Origin: JBPOFY01 sp051252415
GTDB lineage: Bacteria; Verrucomicrobiota; Verrucomicrobiia; Opitutales; Coraliomargaritaceae
Assembly: GCA_051252415.1 (NCBI GenBank)
Contig: JBPOGA010000014.1
Location: 1-64,000 of the forward strand
Reading direction: 5' to 3'
DNA: 64,000 bases
In this document: in pieces, positions 35,541-44,926 of the stretch
Layout: each line of letters begins with the position of its first letter
Numbering within the stretch: position 1 is the stretch's first letter
Notes under the pieces: model-generated
What the model was told of the DNA's origin: nothing
Seen by the model: only the letters and a program-made list of their open reading frames with translations
Database searches by the model: none
Position numbers and translations under genes: made by a program

Positions 35541-36110
35541 TTAGGCTTCTTCGACAACGAAGGAAGACGGGCCATTGACTGCCGTAACACGAACACGCTG
35601 GCCAGGCTTCAGCTCCCCTTCAGATTGCTTGCGTGCCGAAGCTGTCGTGTAACGGCCCTGGATGTTAATTTGAATTTGTCCGCCTCCGTCTTTATCACCC
35701 CCGGGGAGCGTAACATAAACGGTGCCCTCTTGACCAATAACACTGGAGTAATCGAGATTACCCTTTGCTTGTAGGCTCATCATGCCTTTGAGGAGGTAGA
35801 ACATTGCCACCATGGCAACGAAGCCGATAACGGCAGCGATTAGGCTGCCAGAAAGAATAGAAAGACCGTTTTTTATGGCAGCTGCACCACCCCAGCCAAA
35901 AGCGAGGAAGAACGCGCCCAAAGTCTGAGAGGAGAACAGTCCAATACCTGAGCCGTGATCCATATCGCCGACGTCCACGTCAAATCCACCATCAGAGTCG
36001 AATCCAACTAAAGTCAAAATCATCTGAATCACCACGACAGCCAATGAGAAGATGCCGATACCATAAAAAATCTGGAGTTCTCGGGATAAATTTGTGAACC
36101 AATCAATCAT
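35541..36110 (-). CDS. NfeD-like membrane protein with OB-fold
   Basis: 189 residues from MIDWFTNLSREL; the frame is open 14 codons further. It has three to four membrane helices (about 12-120) and a C-terminal OB-fold-like domain with IGQEGTVYVTLP and GQRVRVTAVNGPSSFVVEE. This is the layout of the short NfeD (YuaF-type) partners of flotillins, without the N-terminal ClpP-like protease part. It precedes the flotillin gene and probably works with it at the inner membrane. Confidence 0.82.
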   Translation of the reverse strand: MIDWFTNLSRELQIFYGIGIFSLAVVVIQMILTLVGFDSDGGFDVDVGDMDHGSGIGLFSSQTLGAFFLAFGWGGAAAIKNGLSILSGSLIAAVIGFVAMVAMFYLLKGMMSLQAKGNLDYSSVIGQEGTVYVTLPGGDKDGGGQIQINIQGRYTTASARKQSEGELKPGQRVRVTAVNGPSSFVVEEA

Positions 36111-36595
36111 TACTTTGTAGGGGCTAGGGTTACCATTAAGACGAAAACCCAATCTGCGGACAAGCAGATCCTAACGCAAGAGAAAACCAAGAAAAACCTC
36201 CCAATAAACACCTATTTCAATAGGCAGGAAACAGATTAAGCAGCCATATTGACTAATCTTAAGGATACCACACAACGTAAAATTGACAAGGAATAGCTCA
36301 GAGGCGGACATTTAAGATTAGCGACAGCACGTTTGAAAAAAATAACACTATCAACGATTTAAAGACGGCTCATCGTTGATTATGGGGAAGTGCGAGGTGT
36401 TGTAGCACGTGCTTCCCGCAGGGAGCGCGCGGATCGCAGAGGAGTTCGCTAAATAATGCCACGCGCTCGATGCTACGCATAGAAGCACGTGCTACAATTT
36501 CGGATGTGCCACCATCCGTAGTTGGAGAAAAAGATTATGAAGCAGGAGGAAATGACGGTTTGCGCTTTCGCCGATGCCACTTAAACACATACATC
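36111..36595. other. Intergenic region with a small inverted-repeat element
   Basis: The 485-bp gap between divergent genes holds one element at 36401-36496. Its 15-bp arms tgtagcacgtgcttc and gaagcacgtgctaca are perfect inverted copies. The rest (36111-36400) is AT-rich with no gene signal and presumably carries the promoters of the two flanking units. Confidence 0.6.
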
Positions 36596-37501
36596 ATGCA
36601 ACCGACTCTTCTTATCCTCGCTGCCGGAATGGGTAGCCGCTACGGCGGCCTGAAACAATTGGATCCAATGGGACCGAACGGTGAAACCGTGCTCGACTAC
36701 TCCGTTTATGACGCAATCCGTGCTGGATTTGGCAAAGTCGTGTTTGTGATTCGTCGCGATTTCGCGGATGCATTTAAGTCAGCGGTTGGTGATAAATTTG
36801 TAGACCGCATCGAGGTCGCCTACGCCTTTCAAGAGCTGACGGATCTCCCCGAGGGGTTCTCTGTGCCCGAGGGGCGCGAAAAGCCATGGGGCACTGCACA
36901 TGCGGTGCGCGCAGCACGCAACGATATCGACACACCCTTTGCGGTGATCAATGCGGATGACTTTTATGGCCAAGATGCTTACAAGCAGCTAGCGGAGTAT
37001 TTCAACTCTAGCAAAGATGAACCTGAGCTCCGCACCTGCATGGTCGGCTATCGCCTCGATAATACACTCTCAGAGCATGGCACGGTGAACCGTGGACTAT
37101 GCCTCGTTGAGAATGGCTCACTACGAGGTGTAGAAGAGCATAGCGTGATCGCCAAAGGCGAAGACGGCGTAATTCGCGGCAGCGATTTGACCAACAAGCG
37201 TGTAGACATTAAAGCAGACGCGATCGTCTCGATGAATTTCTGGGGCTTCAGCCCTGCGTTGTTTGCCACACTTGAGGCGCACTTCGTAGAGTTCCTCGAA
37301 GCGCACGGCCAAGAGGAAAAATCCGAGTGCTATATTCCAACCGTGATCGACGAATTGATTAAGTCCGAGCAAACCGACTGCGCCGTAATCGAAACCAGCG
37401 GCGAATGGTTTGGAGTAACCTACCCCGATGATAAACCTTTCGTCCAAGCGAGTATTCAGGCATTGATTGCCGCGGGTGAATACCCCGCAAGTTTGAGTTA
37501 A
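36596..37501 (+). CDS. Sugar nucleotidyltransferase-like protein
   Basis: 301 residues from MQPTLLILAAGMGSRYGG; the open frame extends 42 codons upstream into the repeat region, but the nucleotide-binding motif belongs at the N-terminus. The motif LAAGMGSRYGGLKQLDPMGPNGE, quoted here only in its start, is the signature loop of the NTP-transferase family. The metal-binding Asp-Asp is in AVINADDFYG. Such enzymes make NDP-sugars or related alcohols. The phosphate partner and nucleotide cannot be deduced. No adjacent kinase or phosphotransferase gene is seen; the gene stands alone. Confidence 0.75.
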   Translation: MQPTLLILAAGMGSRYGGLKQLDPMGPNGETVLDYSVYDAIRAGFGKVVFVIRRDFADAFKSAVGDKFVDRIEVAYAFQELTDLPEGFSVPEGREKPWGTAHAVRAARNDIDTPFAVINADDFYGQDAYKQLAEYFNSSKDEPELRTCMVGYRLDNTLSEHGTVNRGLCLVENGSLRGVEEHSVIAKGEDGVIRGSDLTNKRVDIKADAIVSMNFWGFSPALFATLEAHFVEFLEAHGQEEKSECYIPTVIDELIKSEQTDCAVIETSGEWFGVTYPDDKPFVQASIQALIAAGEYPASLS

Positions 37502-37605
37502 GCGGGCTGTAGTGAGTTTTTAGCCACGGATGCGCGTAGAAGACCCCTCCGTCTTAGACAAGCTAAGGCTCCTCGCCGAGGGGGGATTGTGTACAAGTAA
37601 TCAGC

Positions 37606-37686
37606 GTAGTCGGGTTGGCTTTAGCCGCCCGTCATTTTCAGCATGTTGGCGTTGTGCTGTCGGGCGGCTAAAGCCAACCCGACTAC
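37606..37686. repeat. Inverted repeat with 26-bp perfect arms
   Basis: Arms at 37606-37631 (starting gtagtcgggttggctttagc) and 37661-37686 (its exact complement) enclose a 29-bp centre. It lies in the intergenic gap between two convergent genes and may form a strong hairpin or represent a MITE. Its GC-rich arms 'gtcgggttggctttagccgcccg' are a known style of intergenic repeat in PVC genomes (from memory). Confidence 0.8.
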
Positions 37687-37711
37687 TTCCCCCTAAGTGC
37701 AATGAAACATA

Positions 37712-37740
37712 AAAAGCGGCTCATTGCTGAGCCGATTTTG
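37712..37740. terminator. Bidirectional rho-independent terminator
   Basis: Stem cggctca/tgagccg (37717-37723 and 37728-37734) with a 4-base loop. It is preceded by aaaaag and followed by attttg, so it can end transcription from both sides. It sits between the convergent nucleotidyltransferase and DUF4126 genes. Confidence 0.75.
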
Positions 37741-37762
37741 TAAAAGTTTGAGTCTATAAGAA

Positions 37763-38398
37763 CTATGTCGAGGCCTCTTGAGGCTCGGGGCCATCCTTAT
37801 TATCCCCGCGGCGCTTGAAGAAGCGGAAGATGGTGCGAAGGACAAAATAAAGTAGGAAGATCACCAAGATGCCTGCGAGGAGAGGAATCAAGATCGCGAG
37901 TCCTGCGGTAAGTATTGAACCACCGAGCTCAGCGGTTGAGATGACTGGATTACCAATACCACCGGTCGTGGCGGTCGATGTGCCACGCGTGATTACGGAT
38001 GCGCCTTGGACGAGGCCGGCGGTGCCACCACCCATGATTGCTGCAGCAGCCCACTTAATAGAACCGTCTCCGATGAAATCAGGCATTAATTCGCCGGAAA
38101 TAAAGGTGCCGGCAATCACAGCTGCCGGAGTCGCAATCGAATCTAGCGCATTATCAAGCCAAGGGATGTAATAACTTCCGATCTCAAGCACAGTCGCGAT
38201 ACCCAATGCAATTGTCGCCATATCGCTACCAAGCCAGTGATGCTCACCTAGAAGCTCCTGCACGTTGAAGTTCATCAACAGCTCTGTCTCATATCCTGTA
38301 TTTGCTGCGAGACTCGCTATAAACAGAGGAACAAAGACACGAAAACCGCAGGCCGCCGCTAATCCGACCCCTGCAAATATTGCTAACATTTCATTCAT
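37763..38398 (-). CDS. DUF4126 membrane protein
   Basis: 211 residues with about five membrane segments. The opening MNEMLAIFAGVGLAAACGFRVFVPLF and the glycine-rich GGGTAGLVQGASVITRGTSTATTGGIGNP (parts quoted) fit DUF4126, a family of unknown function found in many PVC and proteobacterial genomes. The C-terminus has a basic, charged cytosolic tail. It is followed upstream by gcvP on the same strand (74 bp apart). Confidence 0.75.
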   Translation of the reverse strand: MNEMLAIFAGVGLAAACGFRVFVPLFIASLAANTGYETELLMNFNVQELLGEHHWLGSDMATIALGIATVLEIGSYYIPWLDNALDSIATPAAVIAGTFISGELMPDFIGDGSIKWAAAAIMGGGTAGLVQGASVITRGTSTATTGGIGNPVISTAELGGSILTAGLAILIPLLAGILVIFLLYFVLRTIFRFFKRRGDNKDGPEPQEAST

Positions 38399-38472
38399 AA
38401 CAAATAACTAGTGTAAGCGATATGACCCGCGGTGGAAGCATAGAGTTCCAATCTAAATCAGTGCAACAATGC

Positions 38473-41433
38473 CTAATTCGCCTCAATCTTCGCAGCTTCT
38501 ACGATTTTTGCATAGATCTCGTCGACTGGCATTTGCGCCAGTTCACGGGTCGAAATACGGGCAGTATTGAGCACTGGAAGGCTTTCAAGGGACTCCGAAA
38601 GACAGACGTCTCGGTTGGCTTCTACCTCCTCGACGCGGTCGATTGGCGTAAAGTGCGGCGCTGAGTTAAGAACATGCGGGTGCTCTTTAACCAACTTGAT
38701 AATTGCAGTCACTGCATCGGCAAAACGATCGAGCTCTGCCTTGGTGTAACTTTCGGTCGGCTCAATCATGAGGCCGAGCGGTTCGGGCCATGCAACGGTT
38801 GGTGCGTGGAAACCAAAATCGAGGAAGAGTTTACCAATACGCGGTGCGGCATCGGTCTTACGCAGGCCAACGGATTCTAGTGCGCCAAAGTCTTCTGGCT
38901 TCAATGTGAGAATAAACTCATGCATGCGTGGCTCACTATCGGAACCTGCAGGGAGCGTCGCATAGTCGTCTTCCATTTGCTTGTGCAAGTAGCGCGCACT
39001 GAGCACAGCCATAGCTGACATACGGCGCACACCTTCGCGGCCAAGACGTAGCAAATATGTGTAACAACGCACCTTGTGAGCGAAATTCCCCCAGTGGCGG
39101 TGGAAGGAGCCAATTGATTTCTCAGGTTTGACTGGGCGGTAGAGCTCACCGTCGAACTCAATTTGATGGCCGGGCAGATATGGCAGCAGCAATTCGCTGA
39201 CAGCTACCATGGCATCCCCAGGACCACCGCCACCGTGTGGGATCGTCCAGGTCTTATGGAGATTGTTATGCACCGCATCCACGCCAAGCGCGCCAAGATC
39301 AACCCAGCCAGCAATAGCATTCATGTTTGCACCGTCCATATATACGAGGCCACCAGCATTGTGGATCTTCTCTGCAATTTCCTTAAAGGAGGTTTCAAAA
39401 ATACCGCTGGTATTCGGATTGGTGATCATGATGCCCGCAATACGGTTGCCGTATTCTTCGATACGACGATCGAGGTCCTCATTCAACACGCGACCAGCGA
39501 CATCGGCATCAAGGTAAACGATCTTACCCTTCTTACCTGCGAAGCCAGCCATCGTTGCAGTTGCGAAGTTGGTGCCGTGCGCGGAACGCGGGATGAGCAC
39601 AACGTCGCGCACTTCGCCGCGGTCACGGTGATAGGCTTGAAAGAGTTTCAGACCAACGAGTTCGCCTTGCGCACCGGCAAGTGGCTGTGTAGTGACACCG
39701 GGGAGGCCTGTGATCTTTTTAAACCACTCTTGTGTTTCGTGCAACACATAGAGACAGCCTTGCGCATCTTCAATCGGCGCCTGTGGGTGCACGTCGGTGA
39801 AACCTGAAAGCCCAGCCGCCCAGTCGTTGACGAGCGGGTTGTATTTCATGGTGCAGGAACCGAGTGGGTAACATCCATCGTCGGGGCTGACATTAAGATC
39901 GCCGAGCTTAGTGTAATATTGAATCACTTCGTCCGCAGGGTAGCTTGGCAAGCCTGGAGCCGTTGCGCGTAGCACTGCCTCTGGAGTAGACGGCAACGGT
40001 GATACGTTCGATCCAGCAGCACCGAAGAGCCCAGAAAAGACTTCCACCAAGGCTGTCAGATCCTGTTCACGATTGGAGAAAGAAAGCTTAAGCAAGTGAC
40101 GGTCGCCAGCGATGCGATCGGAAACATCGGCACCAGCGAGGACACCTTTATCGCGAGCCGCACTTAAGACGTCTGCTGATGATTTCGACAAGGACAGTGT
40201 CACTTCGTGAAAGCTGACACTGCCTGGAAATGCGAGCTCGACGCCTTCGAATGCTGTCAATGCCGACACCGCATTGGCGAGCCTCGTGCGCATCGTGGAA
40301 AGAATTGCCTTTAGACCTGTATCACCACGCTCAAGCAGTGCAGCGCCGACAAGCGTGGCCACAAAGGCTTGATTAGAGCAGATATTGGACGTGGCTTTGT
40401 CTTTGCGAATGTGTTGCTCGCGCGTCGACAACACCCCGACTCGACACTCACGCCCCGAGCTATCTTTTGCTTTACCGATGAAGCGGCCAGGAGCGGCACG
40501 CACGCCGTTACGGTCTTTTGCTGAAAAACGCACACCGAACAAACCAAGGCCTGGGCCACCGAAATTCGGCGCCAATGCTAGGTGGTGAGCTTCGCCGACG
40601 ATAATATCGACGCCCTTCTCGCCAAACTCCGAAGGTGGCTTTAGGCCGCCATCTGTCAGTAAAAGTGGATCAATCACGGCAACTGATTTCACGCCCGCCT
40701 CCGCAGCGAATTGAGTTAGTTCGTCAACTGATTCAATCAGGCCAAAAGTATTTACATGCGGGAAAACGATCACTGCCAAGCGATCCGCAGCAGCTCCTGC
40801 GACTGCCTTCAAAGCTTCGATATCGATGCAGCCCGTCGCGACATCTGCAGGCACACGGATGATTTCAACTTCAGTTTCTTCGGCGAGCGTAGCCAGGACT
40901 TCCAAATCTCCCGGATACAGTGTATCGGGAACGATCGCGGCACTTTTACCACGGCTCATACGAATCGCGGCACAAATGCCTTCGAAAATGGATGTTGAGC
41001 GGTCGTAGAGCGATGCATTCACCGCTTCAAAGCCTGTCAACCGTGCCATCGAGCATTGATAAATCCAGTGGGCGAGCAATGTGCCCTGGCTGAGCTCTGG
41101 TTGATACGGCGTGTAAGCCGTTGTCATATTACGAATATCGCAGACCGGGCCAATTACAGGCGAGGGCTCTAGGTCGAGAACGCCGTCTCCCAAGAAGCTG
41201 GTGCCGACCTTGTTCTTTTCAGAAATTTCCTGCAACCGTGCCTTGAGCACTTCATAATCAAGTTCATCAGGCAGGTCAGGTGCCTCTGCAAACAGCACAT
41301 CTGAAGGGATATGGTCGAACAGCTCCTTAAAGGAACCTTTACCGATCGTCGCAAGCATCTGCTCGATATCAGCATCAGTTGCTGGAATGTAGTGGCGTGC
41401 TTGTTCACGCAGTTCGATTGATGGACTGGACAT
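38473..41433 (-). CDS. gcvP: Glycine dehydrogenase (decarboxylating), P-protein
   Basis: 986 residues from MSSPSIELREQARHYIP; the frame is open 26 codons further. This is the one-chain form, with both N-terminal (PA-like) and C-terminal (PB-like) halves, the latter carrying the PLP lysine in NNLHKTWTIPHGGGGPG. It decarboxylates glycine and passes the aminomethyl group to the H-protein. gcvT lies divergently 157 bp away. The H-protein gene is not in the window, so it must lie elsewhere. The DUF4126 gene follows downstream on the same strand. Confidence 0.95.
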   Translation of the reverse strand: MSSPSIELREQARHYIPATDADIEQMLATIGKGSFKELFDHIPSDVLFAEAPDLPDELDYEVLKARLQEISEKNKVGTSFLGDGVLDLEPSPVIGPVCDIRNMTTAYTPYQPELSQGTLLAHWIYQCSMARLTGFEAVNASLYDRSTSIFEGICAAIRMSRGKSAAIVPDTLYPGDLEVLATLAEETEVEIIRVPADVATGCIDIEALKAVAGAAADRLAVIVFPHVNTFGLIESVDELTQFAAEAGVKSVAVIDPLLLTDGGLKPPSEFGEKGVDIIVGEAHHLALAPNFGGPGLGLFGVRFSAKDRNGVRAAPGRFIGKAKDSSGRECRVGVLSTREQHIRKDKATSNICSNQAFVATLVGAALLERGDTGLKAILSTMRTRLANAVSALTAFEGVELAFPGSVSFHEVTLSLSKSSADVLSAARDKGVLAGADVSDRIAGDRHLLKLSFSNREQDLTALVEVFSGLFGAAGSNVSPLPSTPEAVLRATAPGLPSYPADEVIQYYTKLGDLNVSPDDGCYPLGSCTMKYNPLVNDWAAGLSGFTDVHPQAPIEDAQGCLYVLHETQEWFKKITGLPGVTTQPLAGAQGELVGLKLFQAYHRDRGEVRDVVLIPRSAHGTNFATATMAGFAGKKGKIVYLDADVAGRVLNEDLDRRIEEYGNRIAGIMITNPNTSGIFETSFKEIAEKIHNAGGLVYMDGANMNAIAGWVDLGALGVDAVHNNLHKTWTIPHGGGGPGDAMVAVSELLLPYLPGHQIEFDGELYRPVKPEKSIGSFHRHWGNFAHKVRCYTYLLRLGREGVRRMSAMAVLSARYLHKQMEDDYATLPAGSDSEPRMHEFILTLKPEDFGALESVGLRKTDAAPRIGKLFLDFGFHAPTVAWPEPLGLMIEPTESYTKAELDRFADAVTAIIKLVKEHPHVLNSAPHFTPIDRVEEVEANRDVCLSESLESLPVLNTARISTRELAQMPVDEIYAKIVEAAKIEAN

Positions 41434-41590
41434 TGGAATGATACGATTCGGTGAAAATTGTAACTGCCTAGTCAAATAATGATTTAGGCGCATTAGTTGA
41501 TTGCCAGACAAAGCTTGTCTTATTGCATCGCAAGTATCTTTGCACGAAATCCGATAATTTAATCGTTAAAGACGCACCTACCGACATCCG
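41434..41590. promoter_or_regulatory. Divergent gcvP/gcvT promoter region
   Basis: 157 bp between the two divergent starts, so one control region probably serves both. A glycine riboswitch was looked for and is not seen: the characteristic conserved core is missing. No clear operator was identified. Confidence 0.45.
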
Positions 41591-42673
41591 ATGCTAGAAA
41601 TCCCACTTCATAACTTCCACGCCGAACAAGGCGCACGTTTCGTAAATTTTGGTGGCTGGAACATGCCAGTCCAATACACCAGCATCCTTGAGGAGCATAA
41701 GGCGGTGCGCACTGCGGCCGGTCTTTTCGATGTCAGCCATATGGGAGAGTTCCACGTGCATGGTGCTGATGCGGCAGAATTCCTGGATCGCCTCGTCGTC
41801 AATGCGGTCGCGAAAGCACCTATCGGCAAGGCAGTTTACTCTCCAATGTGCGCAAGCGACGGTGGCGTAGTTGATGATTTAATCGTCTACCGTACGGGAG
41901 AAGATGACTTTTTGGTCTGTGTGAATGCGAGTAACATTGAGAAGGACTTTGGCTGGTTTCTAAAGCAAGCCGAGCGCTGGGGCCTCGCGGTGGAGATCGA
42001 AGATCACTCGGATGAATATGCCCTACTCGCGCTACAAGGCCCAAAGGCTGAGGCAATTTTACTAGCGATTGGCCTCAAAGAGGTCGCAGAAATCAAGCGC
42101 TTCTGGCACAAGCTCGTCACTTTCTCTGGCGAGAAGATACGCGTTTGCCGCACTGGCTACACAGGTGAAGATGGTTTTGAAATCTACAGTTCACCCAAAG
42201 CTGCGGAGCAACTTGCCAAACAAATCGTCGCGCATGGCCAGCCACTCGGCCTGAAGCTGTGCGGCCTCGGCTCGCGTGATAGCCTGCGCCTCGAAGCTGG
42301 CTTACCATTGTATGGACACGAACTCAGCGATACAATCACCCCGCTTGAAGCGAGCCTCGACTGGACAGTGAAGCTGAATAAGGAAGACTTTATTGGTAAA
42401 AACGCCCTGACTGAACAGAAAGAGAACGGAGTGCCCAATAGAGTGCTACACTTTAAGCTCGAAGGTCGGCGTATCGCTCGCGAAGGCACGCCTGTTGTAA
42501 ATCAGGAAGGTGCGGAGGTAGGCAAAGTGCTCTCGGGCACGCTCTCTCCAATGATCAATTGCCCCATCGGCAGTGCGATTATCAAGAGCGATTCCCTAAA
42601 CACTCCTCTTTTCGTGGATCTACGTGGAAACAAAATCCCGCTCGAAACCGCGAAACCTCCGCTGCACAAGTAA
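41591..42673 (+). CDS. gcvT: Aminomethyltransferase (glycine cleavage T-protein)
   Basis: 360 residues, normal for the family. Motifs: FVNFGGWNMPVQYTSILEEHKAVR and GLFDVSHMGEF at the N-terminus, CRTGYTGEDGFEIY in the middle, and the late GTLSPMINCPIGSAII. It moves the methylene group from the aminomethylated H-protein to tetrahydrofolate and releases ammonia. It is divergent from gcvP, with which it must work. The gap to the next, convergent gene is 15 bp. Confidence 0.95.
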   Translation: MLEIPLHNFHAEQGARFVNFGGWNMPVQYTSILEEHKAVRTAAGLFDVSHMGEFHVHGADAAEFLDRLVVNAVAKAPIGKAVYSPMCASDGGVVDDLIVYRTGEDDFLVCVNASNIEKDFGWFLKQAERWGLAVEIEDHSDEYALLALQGPKAEAILLAIGLKEVAEIKRFWHKLVTFSGEKIRVCRTGYTGEDGFEIYSSPKAAEQLAKQIVAHGQPLGLKLCGLGSRDSLRLEAGLPLYGHELSDTITPLEASLDWTVKLNKEDFIGKNALTEQKENGVPNRVLHFKLEGRRIAREGTPVVNQEGAEVGKVLSGTLSPMINCPIGSAIIKSDSLNTPLFVDLRGNKIPLETAKPPLHK

Positions 42674-42688
42674 GCTAAGCTAAGATGG

Positions 42689-43132
42689 TCACTCTGACTT
42701 AGTATACTCGGGGGTTAATAAGTAGTGCTCAATCAATTCTGCCATGCTAACGGAGCTCTTACTATGGCCAGGCAGGAAAACAATTATCTCGGCGGAATCT
42801 AGTGCTGATTCTTTAACTGCGAGATTTGATGCCCATTCATAGCGGTCAAATCTAGACTTCCCAATCTCAGTGCCATTCAGTGGTGATGTGTAAATCTCTG
42901 TTTTTGATACTGAAAGGACGACACTCGCTATGCGTTCTTTTCTCTCGTCACTTTCGTAGAGAACAAACACTGCTTTCTTAGGCGTCTTTGATTCATTCCA
43001 AGTGATAGAATAATTATCCTGCCCTAAGAGGTTAATTTTTACTATTTCCTTAACCGAACCTAAGAGTGGAACCTCCGAATACACAGTTGAGCAGAAAAAT
43101 AGAGTTAGAGAGATAATTGATGAGATTTTCAT
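42689..43132 (-). CDS. Small secreted protein, unknown
   Basis: 147 residues. A signal peptide (about 1-19; MKISSIISLTLFFCSTVYSE) shows export. The rest has no recognised motif. It lies 42 bp after the pseudo-HtrA gene on the same strand and may be the last gene of the ECF sigma operon; whether it belongs to that stress module is unclear. It is convergent with gcvT. Confidence 0.55.
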   Translation of the reverse strand: MKISSIISLTLFFCSTVYSEVPLLGSVKEIVKINLLGQDNYSITWNESKTPKKAVFVLYESDERKERIASVVLSVSKTEIYTSPLNGTEIGKSRFDRYEWASNLAVKESALDSAEIIVFLPGHSKSSVSMAELIEHYLLTPEYTKSE

Positions 43133-43174
43133 TCTGCTGCGAACAAGTGACTCACTCCACGGTGCCGAGAAAGC

Positions 43175-44338
43175 TTACTCCTCGTCAGACAAGACTGGTG
43201 TCTTTTTATTATCCAGTTGCTCGGTGCGACGACTGAACTTATGGGACTTAGGCTCTCCTCCTGAAGTCCAATCAAAAAAGCCCTCTAGCTGGCTTTTATC
43301 ACTGGCCTTTGCTGCTTGAGTTTCAGCTACATCAGATGCGGCGATAACGGCGTCTTTCTCTGGACGTGGCAGTGTTTTGACTGAAACCTCTAAAGGCTCG
43401 TCACCGCGAAGCACTTGAATTGATGCAAATTGATTCGCACGTGTGAAGAATACAGCGCCTGGCACATCCTCAACGCTTAAAATTTCGCGCCCACCAATTG
43501 ATATCAGTCGATCACCCTCTTGAAGTCCTGCCAGCGCTGCTGGTGCTTCTTCGATGACTTTGGAGAGTGTCACTGCATGTGAATTATCATCATTGAGTAA
43601 ACTCTTCACCTCAAAACCCATCCAACTGTGAATGATGTGACCCGAAAACAGTAGATCGTCTCGCACACGCGCAAGTGCATCAGCAGGCAAACAATACGAA
43701 CCGTCAAGATCAGGCACTGAAGCGACCGTCATACCGATAAAGCGACCATTAATGTCTAGAATTGGGCAACCGCCCTGCCCCGCTTTGACAGAGATCGATG
43801 TGCGAATGTATTCAGTTGGAAAAATCTTATTACCTAACTTCTTTTCTGCGCCTGAGAAAATGCCCATTGCTGGCGATGGATCGAAATCGAGAGGGCATGA
43901 TATAGCTACAGCAATCGCACCCAGAGCGGGACGCTCGACAGTGGTATCAATGGCTATGATTGAAAAATTAGCTGGCGGCTGTATCACCTTAAGGACGGAA
44001 ATATTAGTCAACCGATCATGGCCGACAGGTTCAGTGGCATAGGATTTACCTTGGTGCTCTACCCAGACACGGTCTGCCCCTGCTGCGCGGCTAGCACTGA
44101 CTAGCACATGACCTTCTTTGCTGATGAAGAAGCCTGTGCCGACGCGTAGCATGACCTGCTTTTTGCCATCCTTCTCAGGACCAGCATAGGCCGCCTTAAC
44201 ACGCACAATTGCGCCCTTATTCTGCTCAAATACTTGAACCAGGCGCTGTTGGAGCGCTAAAGCATCAGCGGAGCTAGCTAAAGCTGACTGCACACAAACT
44301 ACTGCGAATACAAAGACCCGAACTAAACGAGATAGCAT
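43175..44338 (-). CDS. HtrA/DegS-like PDZ protein with the catalytic triad lost
   Basis: 387 residues. A signal peptide (about 1-22), a trypsin-like fold (about 30-225), one PDZ domain (about 250-320) and a tail. By alignment with HtrA motifs in memory, all three triad residues are changed: His becomes Ser in VLVSASRAAGAD, Asp becomes Asn in RLTNISVLK, and Ser becomes Gly in AGQGGCP. The overall fold, the PDZ domain and the position of the motifs are kept. It lies after the candidate anti-sigma gene in an ECF sigma operon. A binding or sensor role is likely instead of proteolysis (inference). Confidence 0.85.
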   Translation of the reverse strand: MLSRLVRVFVFAVVCVQSALASSADALALQQRLVQVFEQNKGAIVRVKAAYAGPEKDGKKQVMLRVGTGFFISKEGHVLVSASRAAGADRVWVEHQGKSYATEPVGHDRLTNISVLKVIQPPANFSIIAIDTTVERPALGAIAVAISCPLDFDPSPAMGIFSGAEKKLGNKIFPTEYIRTSISVKAGQGGCPILDINGRFIGMTVASVPDLDGSYCLPADALARVRDDLLFSGHIIHSWMGFEVKSLLNDDNSHAVTLSKVIEEAPAALAGLQEGDRLISIGGREILSVEDVPGAVFFTRANQFASIQVLRGDEPLEVSVKTLPRPEKDAVIAASDVAETQAAKASDKSQLEGFFDWTSGGEPKSHKFSRRTEQLDNKKTPVLSDEE

Positions 44339-44349
44339 ATAAATAACCG

Positions 44350-44898
44350 CTAGTATACGAGGCTAGCAACACCGGTGCTACCAAAAGACGGACGCTCAAA
44401 AGCCTCATCTGAAGAATAATCGGCATCCAATGCGAGTTGAAAACCATCCATCTCAAAATCACGGACAAACCTAGCATCTTGAGAGATCGTTTCAGCTGAA
44501 ATGCCTTCGATAGTATAATCGCTCTCTGCGGTAGCAACATCGAGATCCGACATAGCGACCTCGACTGGAGCTGCCGCCACAATATTAGTCATGTCTAGCT
44601 CAGCCTCTGCGAGCGAAGTCGCGGAAGGAGTCGTGCCAACAAAAGCCGGTCGCACGACCATTAGGGCTAAAAAGGCTGCCGCGCAGGCCACTGCTGTGCT
44701 TTGCGCAAGACGGCCAGATAGGCCGCGAAAGATTTGAATATGGATCGGATCCTTCTTCACGAGCGTTTGCAACATACGCTGATGTAGCTCGCGGTCGAAG
44801 TCTCCCCAAAAGGCGTCACTCGGACGTTCCGCCCGCTTGAGGCGGAGGAGGTCTTCTACTTTTACTTTTTTTTGACTATCTTTGGTTTGTAGTGCCAT
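44350..44898 (-). CDS. Single-pass membrane protein, candidate anti-sigma factor
   Basis: 182 residues. A charged N-terminal cytosolic region (about 1-60, rich in Lys, Arg, Glu) precedes one membrane helix (about 66-86, AQSTAVACAAAFLALMVV), and the rest is an acidic periplasmic tail. The layout is that of RseA-type anti-sigma factors, though no ZAS zinc motif is present. It lies directly after the ECF sigma gene (28 bp) and before the pseudo-HtrA gene (11 bp). The role is inferred from layout and gene order. Confidence 0.6.
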   Translation of the reverse strand: MALQTKDSQKKVKVEDLLRLKRAERPSDAFWGDFDRELHQRMLQTLVKKDPIHIQIFRGLSGRLAQSTAVACAAAFLALMVVRPAFVGTTPSATSLAEAELDMTNIVAAAPVEVAMSDLDVATAESDYTIEGISAETISQDARFVRDFEMDGFQLALDADYSSDEAFERPSFGSTGVASLVY

Positions 44899-44926
44899 AG
44901 GTTGTTTGGGTGGGTTCGCAGGCGTT

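Noticed and set aside
41434..41590. Glycine riboswitch before gcvT or gcvP
   Set aside because: The conserved core of the riboswitch is absent in both directions.
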